From NCBI RefSeq assembly GCF_008831285.2, contig NC_045146.1:12477289-12541288 (forward strand): a DNA stretch of 64,000 nucleotides, written 5' to 3'. This DNA is from Nymphaea colorata. Taxonomy: Eukaryota; Streptophyta; Magnoliopsida; Nymphaeales; Nymphaeaceae. Numbering within the stretch: position 1 is the stretch's first letter; each line of letters opens with the position of its first letter. Of the stretch, positions 23,208 through 33,453 are shown piece by piece. The position numbers and the translations under genes are program-made. A model generated the notes under the pieces. That model did not search any database. It saw nothing but the letters and a program-made list of their open reading frames with translations, and was not told where the DNA came from.

Positions 23208-25274
23208 TTAGAAAAACTGGTGAGTGTGTCATTAGCTGAATTTTATTTTGTGAGGACACCTGGTTCTGTCAAGAATTAGTTCAGATATGACCTTTGGTAA
23301 CTCTGTGAATTCTATAGAAACTTGCAATAACTGAAGCAGTTAATACAAGAGAATTGTCAAAGTTTACTTTCAGGTATAGAAGCTTGGGGAAGTGATCCCA
23401 ATCTCTGTTATGCGATGGAGAAAAAGTATAATACACTTGATATCATTGTGAACCCTATGTAACCAACTAGGTGTCATCTATTTCAGAAAAGATGCTTCAT
23501 GATGTTAGAAAGGACTTGCAATGTATTATTAACATGGGTATGTGGGAATGTTTGGTGTACCCATGTCATCAGTCTGAGTCAGACCCAGTTCACTTCAAAA
23601 TTTTAAATGAAGGGCTTCACTTATTTCTTTTTCATCATTTTTAAATTAATTTAGTTGGATCATATGCATAAACTATTGAGCAGATATATTTTGTTGTTTA
23701 ACGCATTATGTATTGACTTATGAATTGTTTTGCTTCAATCTTGTAGGTCATGCATGATATTTATAGACACACACACCCTGCCATTTCCTCGCACCTGCGT
23801 CTTTTAAAATTCTCAAGTCCAAACAAGTATCTCCATACCTGCACCCATATCTACCTATGTGGCTTAGTTTAAGAATTAAGAGTCTCAAACTATTATCGCC
23901 GTTTGAAGCCACACAATATATTGGAAAATATTTATTCAAAATATTACTGGAAGATATCATGAGGTTACCCAAGATTTTATGGACGGTTCCAAAAAGCTCC
24001 TTTTTCATATGTTTTAAGTGTATGAGTTTTTTCCATTTTTTTACTTGTTTCATAACTTTCATTATATTTTTGGATAAACATTACTAGAAAATCTATTAAC
24101 TTTAATCTTTTTATCATCTTTATGTTCAAATTTTCTCAATGTTTCTTTTGGAAAAACCATAATGGAAACCTTTGATTAGAAATTGTTGAGAACAATGTTG
24201 GTGATCGCACAATTATCAGAAGTTCCACGAAGGCAAAAGCCTGGTAAGTGTACTCTATGCAAGTCCAAGGACTAGATCTCTCATGCAAGTGTGCACGTAC
24301 AATATCCCCCAAACATATACACACAAATGTGTACGTGTGCATGTTTGTTTTTGGCTGCATGTGCCACATCATTTGGTACTTCGTGAGCCATCCACTCAAC
24401 AATTAGTTAGCCATACCATAACTAGAGTAACAAAGAAAAAATACTAATAGGAGAGAGAGGGTGGGAGCCCTTTCTGTGAGTGGTCCTGCTCCCAGCTGTG
24501 TTCTCCTTAAGCTGTCATACAGGTGCGGGATGTGGGTGCTGGTGCGAATGTGAATACAGGTGCAGCTGTGGCATTTTTCATTAAAAAAAAAAAAAACATA
24601 GGTACGGTGTGGCGAGGATGGATATATTTTATATATCTACATATATATGTATATGTGTATATATATGTAAATAAAATTTTCTGCAAACAATAAAACTGAC
24701 AATAAAATTTTCACAAGTAATAAAATAACAATTAATTATTAACTATGATTTTATTGATGGTTTAGTGGAAAATAAAGCAATTTGTTTTGTCGCCGACGCC
24801 GTACCCAAGCTGCACCCCAGCCGTGACTCAGGTGTGCGAACCTTTGTGAAGAGTCCATGTTACTTAGTCCTTAAGTCACTCACTGATGACTGCTCACACT
24901 TGTATCTCTCTACACAAATCTCTCTCTAAGACAGGGTAGCTCGCTGTCCCACTGTCTCGATTCCCTGTTAACTTGGTCTTGTAATCCATTCAAGTTTCAT
25001 TGTTCCAGATTGTCATGTACTCACACGCACATGCGCACACATAAAATTTGATTGCTTATTTATATTAGTAATGATGAGATATGTTGTTTGGCCCTGGAAA
25101 GACCATTATCTTTTGTTAGTTTTTAAGTCTCTGTTGAATGGAAATGTACATGTGCTATAGTTAAAATCAATGGTGGAATGATATGTGCGATGCATGCATG
25201 ACTTTTACAACCCTCAAAATTGATGAAATTGATGGTCCCACAATGTACCAAACCTTTGCAACTCCAGAAGTGAT

Positions 25275-25446
25275 CCAAAGTATAAACTTTTTAAATAAAT
25301 TATGGTTAATACATTTGTCAAGTTTGACCAAAAGGTACAATCTACACCTGTTGTTTCTCATGGGCAGGAGAAGGTGTTTCCGGTGCACTGTAGCATGCAT
25401 GCATGCCGACACACCCACAAACACAATAGAAAAAAAAAAAAAAAAA
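25275..25446 (+). mobile_element. Possible short retroposed sequence with A-tail and 9-bp flanking repeat
   Basis: A run of about 18 A ends at 25446 and is followed by CT and then AGAAGTGAT (25449-25457). The same nine bases occur at 25266-25274 just upstream. This layout is what LINE-driven retroposition leaves. I see no clear Pol III A or B box, so it may be a mRNA fragment rather than a SINE. A nine-base match could also be chance. Confidence 0.3.
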
Positions 25447-25980
25447 CTAGAAGTGATTCTGGTCATAGATTGTGTGATGCCGATGAACATCTAGAGGATC
25501 CTAACCTTCTGTTCCATGTGACTAGTCACCCGCTGGACTCTAGCCTGTGATTTCTTGCTAGATTATAAATGTATCAGTTGATGGGTGTCTGGACATTTAA
25601 ATAAGTCTTTGAGGCCAAAAGTTTGAAATTTCAAGATTTTCTAAGGAGAAGCTTGTGATTGTCTTTTGCTTAGTTAGTCTATTTTCTGATATGCCTGTTG
25701 CTGGTCTATTTAACTAACCAAGTTCCCATGCAAACAGGTTGTCTGCACCACAACGGAACTGCATCACATATGAAACCAAGATGTTTCTTACGCAGGTTCC
25801 TGCTGACAGATGATTTCCCGTGGGACTGTAGTTTTCATGGCTCGACGAGAAATGGGTGATTTTTTCTGGTATGATCATGTAAAGCTTGTTGCCACATGTA
25901 TTTGCTTATGTGATTCACAATTCCTTGAGACTACGAGGTGCTTGGTCAGTCTCAAGGTTTTCAACGTGATACATGTCCTG

Positions 25981-26110
25981 CCAGTTTAGGAAATTTTGGT
26001 TCCCTTGACAGGGATTCATGTATGAACGAGGGATCACCATTTTCCGGAAATTTTGTTTCTTTGTTCATTTCTATGACAGGGAATCATGTCTGAACGGGGG
26101 ATCCAATATC
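25981..26110 (+). repeat. Diverged tandem duplication of about 65 bp
   Basis: The words GACAGGGATTCATGTATGAACGAGGGATC (first copy, near 26007) and GACAGGGAATCATGTCTGAACGGGGGATC (second copy, near 26075) are separated by about 68 bases, with similar TTTTGGTT/TTTTGTTT leaders. The two copies differ at several positions. Confidence 0.7.
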
Positions 26111-26363
26111 ACTCAACATGTTGGACTTCTTCTTGTGCAAATAAGAACTAATTCCCCCTGCTTTCCTTTTCCCCATTCTGACAAAAGGATGTCTTGTTTC
26201 CAATATCGAAAAGTACATAGTTGTATCAGATACCAGACATGTACCTACTATAGCTTTATTTTCATATGTCCAATCATTCTTGGCCTAAATAAATAAATAA
26301 ATTATCGGCCATCAATTAGACAGGGAATCCCCGCCTTGAAGTCTCCAGCATCGTGAGTGACCA

Positions 26364-26840
26364 GCTGGCCGTTTCTCTTTCTGGCGTAGGCTATAAGAAA
26401 TGGTCAACGCAAATGGTTTTAGAACTGAAAGAATGTGGCCTTTCCGGCCACCCGCCGACAGGCCAGGAAATCACTGACATTGAGACGTGTGGAGATCAAC
26501 CTCAGACCTTCCGTTCCTTGGCCAGTCAGTGGGTGGCTGAAAGGAAAAGCTCAAAATATTCCCCAAACAAAGAACAAAATAGAGTTGGTCACCTTTTCTC
26601 AGCCATGTATCAACTCAGCAATGGTAAGACTGGTATCAAGATGGGTCACCTTAGTTCGGATTAATTCGTCCATTTTTCAGGTTAAAATAAGTTAGAAGAG
26701 AATTCAGTTTACGGGCGATTTTTCTGGCCGCCCGTTAGCTCGGAAATGACAGGAGTCGGCGAGCAAGACCGGTGGCCCTAGTTGGGCCGTTTTCCAGCCA
26801 GCAAGTAGATAAGAAATAACCAGGTTTGGGAAAAACAGTG
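26364..26840 (+). repeat. Degenerate repeat block with GGCC...GAAAT units
   Basis: Four loosely similar units occur near 26368, 26432, 26712 and 26787. Each has a TGGCCGTTT or CCGGCC core, a short GC-rich spacer and then AAGAAAT or GGAAAT with a following AC/TGAC. A frame of 103 codons runs through part of it but has no family resemblance. The region is much richer in GC than its surroundings. Confidence 0.35.
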
Positions 26841-27109
26841 GAACTCGATTGGCAGAGTTTTGGCGTTCAACAGCAGACCATCCTCTTCTGCATACTTGTG
26901 TTCCCTCCTAATGAATGTAGGGGTCCTAACGATAGCCGTCCTTCAGCGAGAGAAAGCTACCTTTTAAGCAACTTCGCTTCTTAAAGATTGCACCTGTGAA
27001 TGAGATCCGTGTAATGTTGATCTATCTTGGTCCACCTGCTACAGTTTAGTTTTGAGCAGGTGATCCAGGACAGTCATGACGTTCATAAATGAGAGAACTG
27101 ACTTGTCAG

Positions 27110-27146
27110 TTATATATATATATATATATATACACATATATATATG
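27110..27146. repeat. (TA)n microsatellite
   Basis: TA units interrupted by CACA, intergenic. Confidence 0.9.
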
Positions 27147-27774
27147 TCCTAGATAGATTTCGGGTTTTGTTGTGGAATGGTTGATGCAGCAACCTGTTTT
27201 TAATCTGTTGGGTAGGAAATCTCTCTGGTTTTTGGGGGCAGGGTTCAAAATTTTTACCATGAGAAATTTGTCGTGTTATTGCATATTTTCATATTTAATG
27301 GAGCTCATTAATTTTTCATATCTGGGAAAACTTATGGTAATGAACCGGACCTCCACTCTGTCTTTCTTGTTAACAAATCTAGCCCATATCTGAGGCCAGT
27401 CTGGGTCAAACCCGAACATATTGAACTATCAACCATAAATTATCTGCTCTCAACTGTTAGTTCTGTGCTTAATGAATAAAAGATATGGAGCTTATGCAAA
27501 GTCATATTGTAGACAATTAAAAGTACAAAAGAAAAGAAAATCACATCTCACATCTCCAGCTAAGCTCTCTAGAGTCTAGACAACTTCGGCCCTCTTTAGT
27601 TTTCCCTTAGCTGGCGCCTGGCATTAAAGGACAGCTGTGAGAAGACCAAATCATTAACTTGTTGACATTAAATATCTTCCAAGAGCAAATTATTCAATAG
27701 TCATGTTGGTCCATCAACAGAATTCTCTCATTAATATATATATAAATAATGAGAGAGAGAAAGACAGAGAAGTT

Positions 27775-28135
27775 GGTAAAAAAAGGTCAGGAGCAAAAAC
27801 AGTACCCCTTAATTTTTTGCTAAAAAGTCATTTTAAATAAAATATAAACACCTTAGTATATGTATAAAAACTATTTTGATATAGAACATGCTTTGGTTTA
27901 AGTTGTTTAAAACATGAAAAATATGGATTTTTCTATTATGAAAATGTTGATGCTTTGTGAGCCATTCATTTTTGCTTGTTATAAAAACACTATTAAAGTC
28001 CAAAAAGCGATCAACTTAATATATTCTTTGCATCAACCTATTGTAAGGTTCATGTTAGCAAGATTAGATTGCGAAGAAAGCATTTTAAACATCGCACTTG
28101 AACGATCTGGTTGTTGTCCATGAACTAATGGTCTG
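27775..28135 (+). mobile_element. MITE-like unit, copy A
   Basis: AT-rich, about 360 bp, starting near TTGGTAAAAAAAGGTC and ending near GGTCTGGTTTTTATTAC. Internal words (CTAAAAAGTCATTTTAAATA, AAACACCTTAGTATATG, GATGCTTTG) are diverged matches to copy B immediately downstream. No protein is encoded. Family unknown; it would be a plain non-autonomous DNA element. Confidence 0.4.
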
Positions 28136-28169
28136 GTTTTTATTACTTTTCTTATATATATAAGCAATT

Positions 28170-28530
28170 GGTAAATACCAAACCACTTGGGTAAGAGATA
28201 AAAACCAAACCTCTTAAATTATGTTAAAAAGTGTTTTAAACAAAATGTAAACCTCCTAATGTGTTAGTAAACATTAATTTAAAATAAATCATGTTTTCAA
28301 GTTATTTGTTGTAAAAAATTGATCTTTTCTACAAACAAAATTTTGATGCCATAAAAACAGTTTATTTTTCAATTATAAAATTGCTTAAGTAAAAAATGAC
28401 TAATTATATGTTTCTCATCAAATCATTCTTAAAATCATATATATATATAATGTCAGAAAAAATATTTTAATAATTAATTTTAATGAATTTGTTTTTTGTC
28501 ACTTATCCAAGTGGTGGTCTGGTTTTTACT
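28170..28530 (+). mobile_element. MITE-like unit, copy B, with imperfect terminal inverted repeats
   Basis: The left end reads TACCAAACCACTTGGGTAAG. The right end, read on the other strand, gives ACCAGACCACCACTTGGATAAG, an imperfect terminal inverted repeat. The length is about 360 bp and the interior is AT-rich and related to copy A. No coding potential is seen. Confidence 0.45.
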
Positions 28531-28829
28531 TTGTCCATGTATTGTATCAAGTTGTCTGTGAGCTGGATGCACATGGCGAGGACTCATTTGATGATGGGGG
28601 ACTGAACATGGATTGCACACAGAAGCCCTTAATTTAAACACCACGAGTAAGTAATTGGTTTGTTAAATTAAACTTATATTGGAGATCAACATGGCTGATT
28701 TGATAAGGATTCGTTTTGAATGACGTGAATATTTCGTCATGGTTATATAAATTTCCAAAATTGGTGAACTGGAAAGACACGTTTCGAAAAATTTGTAATA
28801 AATAAACATGCAATCACATATGGGTGAGT

Positions 28830-29170
28830 ACAGAGATTTAAATGTCAATAAATCCGATTTACTGAGCTGCATAAAAAAAATAGATATAACATTTGGTTGA
28901 GAAATGGGATCAGATTCAAATTAAAAAAAATGACATCCAATCAAATCCAGATTTAAACAAATATCCGATCAGATTAGTATTATGGTTGAATTTAATTTTA
29001 AATAAATATCCTATGTCCGTTGTACATACTCAGTTATTAACATAACATAATGCAGTTCGGACTCGAATTTGGATAGAACATTGACTTTTCTTCATTAATA
29101 TTTAAATCCGAATTCCTGTACAAATATGTAAACATCTCAGATATAGTTAATAATGCATCCAATGTGAATT
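28830..29170. repeat. Degenerate AAATCCGAAT-type repeat tract
   Basis: Repeated variants of AATCCGATT, CAATCAAATCCAGATTT and TCCGAATT occur through an AT-rich stretch. A similar tract is at 52.8-53.1 kb. This style of decayed plant repeat is common, and I cannot assign an element. Confidence 0.35.
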
Positions 29171-29559
29171 TGATCCATTGACATCTCTACTTTAACCTAG
29201 TTTCTATGATTCTGTTATTAATACGATCTCCTCTCTTCCCCAAACCTTGAAATGTCAGGTCCTAGTGAAATCAATTTAAACCACCTAGGTTGACACGACT
29301 AATGACTTCAAATCTGTTGGATCTTTGGCTCTAAGACAGTGGTGGAACCACATGGTGATTGGTGAAGGCTAACCACAAAAAACTAATTTAATATTATGTT
29401 AGTATTTTGATATATTTGATTTGTTTATATATAAATGCCTCCAAAAAAAATTAAAGGAATTGAATTAGTGCTTCCATAAAAAAAAATTATAACTCTGAGA
29501 GTGCTCTAAGACCTTTGTTCAATTCAAACATGTTCAATTCAAACAGATCAAAACATGTC

Positions 29560-29995
29560 AGTCTTCGAAGCAACGTTTAACCACGACGATGGCCACCCTG
29601 TAAGAATCATTTGGTGGGCCGATATATGTCAATGAGGAATTTCATGCATTATGAATGTCTTAATATAAATATCCATTTAAGTGATTTCATTTTGGGATAT
29701 TACGTCATTTTATATGGTATGAGGTATTTTATAATGTATAGATACCTGTACGGAATTACGGACTCTTTGATGGGTTGAATTCGTAATTGCTCTTGATATA
29801 AAAGGGTAGTGGTCCCTGGCATTGTGCAACGGTTGCTTGAAACATTGGTTTCTAGAGTTGTCTCTTCCTTATCTGAGAGAGACCGCACGTGCGCTACACA
29901 GACCCTAAAAGATCCTACTGCGATCTACCATCCGTGTTCTTCAGATGGATTCAAGTATGCTTTCGCTACAATTAAGGTTTTGATTCAATGATTTA
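29560..29995 (+). mobile_element. LTR-like fragment, family uncertain
   Basis: The tract contains GATATAAAAGGG as a TATA-like box. It continues through a leader-like segment with AGAGAGACCGCACG to a GATGGATTCAAGTATGC stretch, resembling the promoter and R/U5 part of a plant copia-type LTR. No internal genes adjoin it. It is a fossil fragment at most, and the ends are not defined. Confidence 0.25.
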
Positions 29996-32539
29996 GCATG
30001 AACATGATCATGATTAAGACATATTCTATTTCTTAAGTAGAAGCGTTGGTTTTGTTTGTCCATATTCTAAAGTCAAATCGTGTTGTTTCACATAATAAAC
30101 GACAAACCAATGGTGGAACTTTTTTCAAACAACGTGCATGTTTGCATTGACCATCACGTTACGTTCACACGTACACACACACACGTATAGTTTTTTTTTT
30201 TTTTGGCCTGAAACAGTCAATTTCTTAAGAAAATAAAAACTTGGTTGGAGTTTTTTTTGCTTGAATTCTTACAAGTCTCGGTTTCACTTAGCTCACCATG
30301 AAATTTACATGGTAATGTCGATCATGATTTCTTGCCATCACAGCACAACGTTAATGGCTAGACAATCTGAGGTTCCGACCGTGTTATTGTCACTGATGAT
30401 CCAACTCAATCCAAGCCAAGCAACATATACACTAAAAAGCAGTTCCATCTCCTCCAATTGTTGGTAATGATACCAGTTTATGACTGATATTAGTTACTAT
30501 GAGAGTCGTTTTTGACAGTACTAACACTATGTGAACGCTGCACGAATTTGTTAGATTCATGAGCACTAGAACATGTGTTCTATGAACTTGAATGCGAGAT
30601 ACCATTCTTTGCAAAGCACTTGTTTAGCTAGAGGCAAGATTCATTTCAAATCTCTGCATAATTGATTCAGTATCTATACTGTTGTTACCAGCAATACAAA
30701 TCCATGCAACCCCGGGATTACCGCCATTCATCTAAATATTACAACTTCTTTTTCTCTAATGTTCTTCTTTTTCTGATGCGTTCCCAAGTGGATCCACGAA
30801 AGATGGATTGTTCACTATGATCTTCCCAACTTAGTTCCTCCTTTTCATGTTGATTCAGCACACCTGCCAAGAATCTTTTGAGCCGTGGAATTCCCTCGGG
30901 CGATCAACTGTTTGGACCTGAACAACGTCTTTGACAGTCAAAGGAGTTCCTTTCAGATGGTTCATATTGCTCAAGGGAAAGCAACCGAATCAGAAGAGAG
31001 ATTCCTTTCATGTCCAAAACCGCATGTCTCTCTCATCCAGCTTGATCTTCTGTTTTATTTCGCATGAGATCACAGGCACAAGAAATATCTGTTTTCAACT
31101 GATAGCTTGAATGTTCATAAATGCCTCTAAAGATACTCTTTGAATTGCAGAATTCTAACTGTGACCAGCATAGCAAGAGAAACTAAATTGACCAAGTTCA
31201 TAATTTCCTTTTCAGTTGCCTCAAGTTCTCAAAGCAGCCAACAACATGGACATGTCTCCTCAAGAAATGGATGAGCTTGCCTTTCGACGGTAGAACGAAG
31301 ATACAGAATCTCTCTTTCAGTTTCATGGAATTGTACACCGAGAGATTAAAAGGTATACTGCCAATTTGACAGCAAAAGCTGGAACAAGTTGAAGAATCAA
31401 CACATCTTTTTAATCATAAACTAAGTTGATTGAATAACTCATACCCAGTAGTTAATTAGTCAATGTATTCCACAACTCTTATATATATTGGGTTATAGAA
31501 GGAAAACAGGTAGCTACCGGACCATCAGCATCATTTGATGGGGATAATGTAGACCACTGATTCTAAGATTAGATGATGGAAATTAGAGGCCAAGTTATTT
31601 TTTCAAATAGATTGAAGTACCCCTCAAAAGCGACAAAAGGTCCTGTTTAATAAAACTTGTTCGTTTCCCTCTTTCCTCTCCTTCTTTGAAGTATACTTTT
31701 AACTCTTAAAAATACATCACAGTTTTTATATTTGCAACTTAATCTTCATCAACTAATCTCCTCAAAATTGATGGACCAGGTATTTTCACCAAAATTTGGG
31801 ATATGAAGGCTATGTAGATTGAGTAAATAAAAAAACTATCTCGACTAATTAGAATGTGCGGAATTTTTCTAGCCACGGTAGCTATTGTAGGAAAATCTAA
31901 CTATACTATTATATCCAAAGTATCTAAAACTCTAGTATTGACAAGAAAGCACAAGATTTCAATTTGTATGTCAAATTTTACGAGCCAATAATCTTAAAAC
32001 CATTAAATAAACTAATTTTATAGAAAATCAATTGGGTTTTGCATAGTTTAGTACATCAATCCATTCAATTCATTGCGAAGGGATTTCAATAGTTGTAAAA
32101 GCCGAACTCGCTCTCGACATTTTCATTTCACAATCCATGTATATATTTGTTTACGAGGTTATGAATGGGGGGCTAAATTTTGTGCAAGAAAGGGCCTGGA
32201 TAGCGTAAACAAGGGGTTAGCGGGAGTAGGGGAGGGTCCACACGTATCCACGGGAGAAAGGTCCGGGGTCGGACGTGAAAAGTCTACTGGCCGACACCCA
32301 ATTAGCAGCTCGTCAACAGTCAATACAGTCACCTCGGCCTTCTCTCTCTCATCTTGCTTAATCGGACTACGATCACGATAATGACGAAGATGAATGAGCA
32401 TGAAGGATGACTGAATTGTTCCGTGGACTCATTGAAAATCTTCCAAAATCTGAAATTGTCCAGCTTCTTTACTCTCTTTCTCTCTCCCCCTCTTAGTCGC
32501 TGTGGCCCGCTGGTTGGTGGTGATGATTGATGGGACCAA

Positions 32540-32580
32540 GCCATTTTCCCTTACGTTCATCAGGCTTACCCTCCCACCCC

Positions 32581-32617
<37 letters not shown>

Positions 32618-33453
32618 GGTGAGAAGAGGAGGAGAAAAATATCCTTCCTGTACTTCAGCTGGATTCGTCTGTAAATTGGGTAGAGCCCCGTTTTCCTCCT
32701 AATTTCTATCTTCACGCCCCTTTATGCTAATCGGTTTGAGGAAGCTTGCTGAAATTCGTGTGTTGCTTTCTCCATTTATCCTTCTTTCCTTCCTTCCAGT
32801 ACCAAGGTAGACGTGGGGATTCGGCAGATTGATTGGTCCTCTCTAACGAAATTGTTTACTACTTTGATCGGCTTTTGTGATGTTCTGCTGAGAGAAGGTG
32901 ACATAGTGTTCTTTTCTGGAGTTTTTGTCGTTTTGATGATTTGGGCATCCTTTGTTGGAGATGATTTTGTAGACTTGTGTGTGCGCGTTCTGGTTGGTGT
33001 TAAATTGAAGCGTTTTCGGATTGTCCTGTTTTGGTTCACCATGCTGGGTACTGGTTCCATTTTATGGTTCTTCTTGTATACGTTTGGTGACATCGCTGGT
33101 CACGCGTTCGCTTTCTCTGCACTTTCTGTTTCGTAAATGAACCAGTCGACTTTGGAAGTCTAGCTTTTTGGGCAAATATTTTCCATCTTTAAGGCTGATG
33201 TCTGTGATACCGTTTACGCGTATCTTGTTTTGATTCATTTCCCATGAAATGGACGAACTAGTGGTTGTGCCATTTTCATTTTAGATGGAACTTCGGAAAT
33301 CTTAGCGAGAGATCTGCCATTAAATAAGGTTGCTGTAATTTTATTGGCTTTCCGTACATCTGTGTGAGTCTTGGTTGTTTCAGCAGTCAAGCGTCTTCAA
33401 CTATGAAAATTTCTTCTAATTTCTTGCATTTGTTTCTGATGTTTAGGAAAGAA
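32540..33453 (+). promoter_or_regulatory. Leader of the U-box gene with a probable 5' UTR intron
   Basis: A CT microsatellite (about 32582-32614) marks a typical plant 5' UTR. A donor-like CCAAG|GTAGAC at about 32807 and a clear acceptor TGTTTAG|GAAAGAA at 33446, seven bases before the start codon, suggest a leader intron of about 640 nt. An open frame (32813-33136) lies inside this putative intron and is hydrophobic low-complexity sequence; I do not regard it as a gene. Confidence 0.45.

Larger units (their letters stand above)
23208..26297 (+). other. 3' flank of GnT I with a possible spliced 3' UTR
   Basis: Twelve bases after the GnT I stop there is a good donor (AAACTG|GTGAGTG at 23219/23220). 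A candidate acceptor (CCCATGCAAACAG|GTTGTC) lies near 25738, and an AATAAATAAATAA stretch lies near 26288. This would make a 2.5-kb intron in the 3' UTR. It is inference only. The rest of the region holds AT-rich and low-complexity sequence and a possible retroposed fragment at 25275-25446. Confidence 0.3.
23208..33453. other. Ten-kilobase intergenic region rich in old repeats
   Basis: No gene of known family was recognised between GnT I and the U-box gene. Identified content is the possible GnT I 3' UTR, a polyA-tailed retroposed fragment, degenerate GGCC/GAAAT repeats at 26.36-26.84 kb, a TA microsatellite at 27.11-27.15 kb, two related MITE-like units at 27.77-28.53 kb, AT-rich ATCCAAT/GAATCC-type repeats at 28.83-29.17 kb and an LTR-like promoter fragment near 29.56-29.99 kb. 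Short frames at 30885-31067 and around 31240-31350 (MDMSPQEMDELAFRR, then a stop) look slightly protein-like, but I cannot assign them. The right part (about 32.5-33.4 kb) is the leader of the U-box gene. Confidence 0.5.

Noticed and set aside
26353-26664. 103-codon plus-strand frame in the GC-rich block
   Set aside because: It lies in degenerate repeats and shows no family resemblance. The start codon is not supported by any context.
33364-33453. In-frame upstream extension of the U-box protein by 30 codons
   Set aside because: A clear splice acceptor (TGTTTAG at 33440-33446) lies between the extension and the ATG at 33454, and relatives start at the MADG-type position. The extension is most likely intron.
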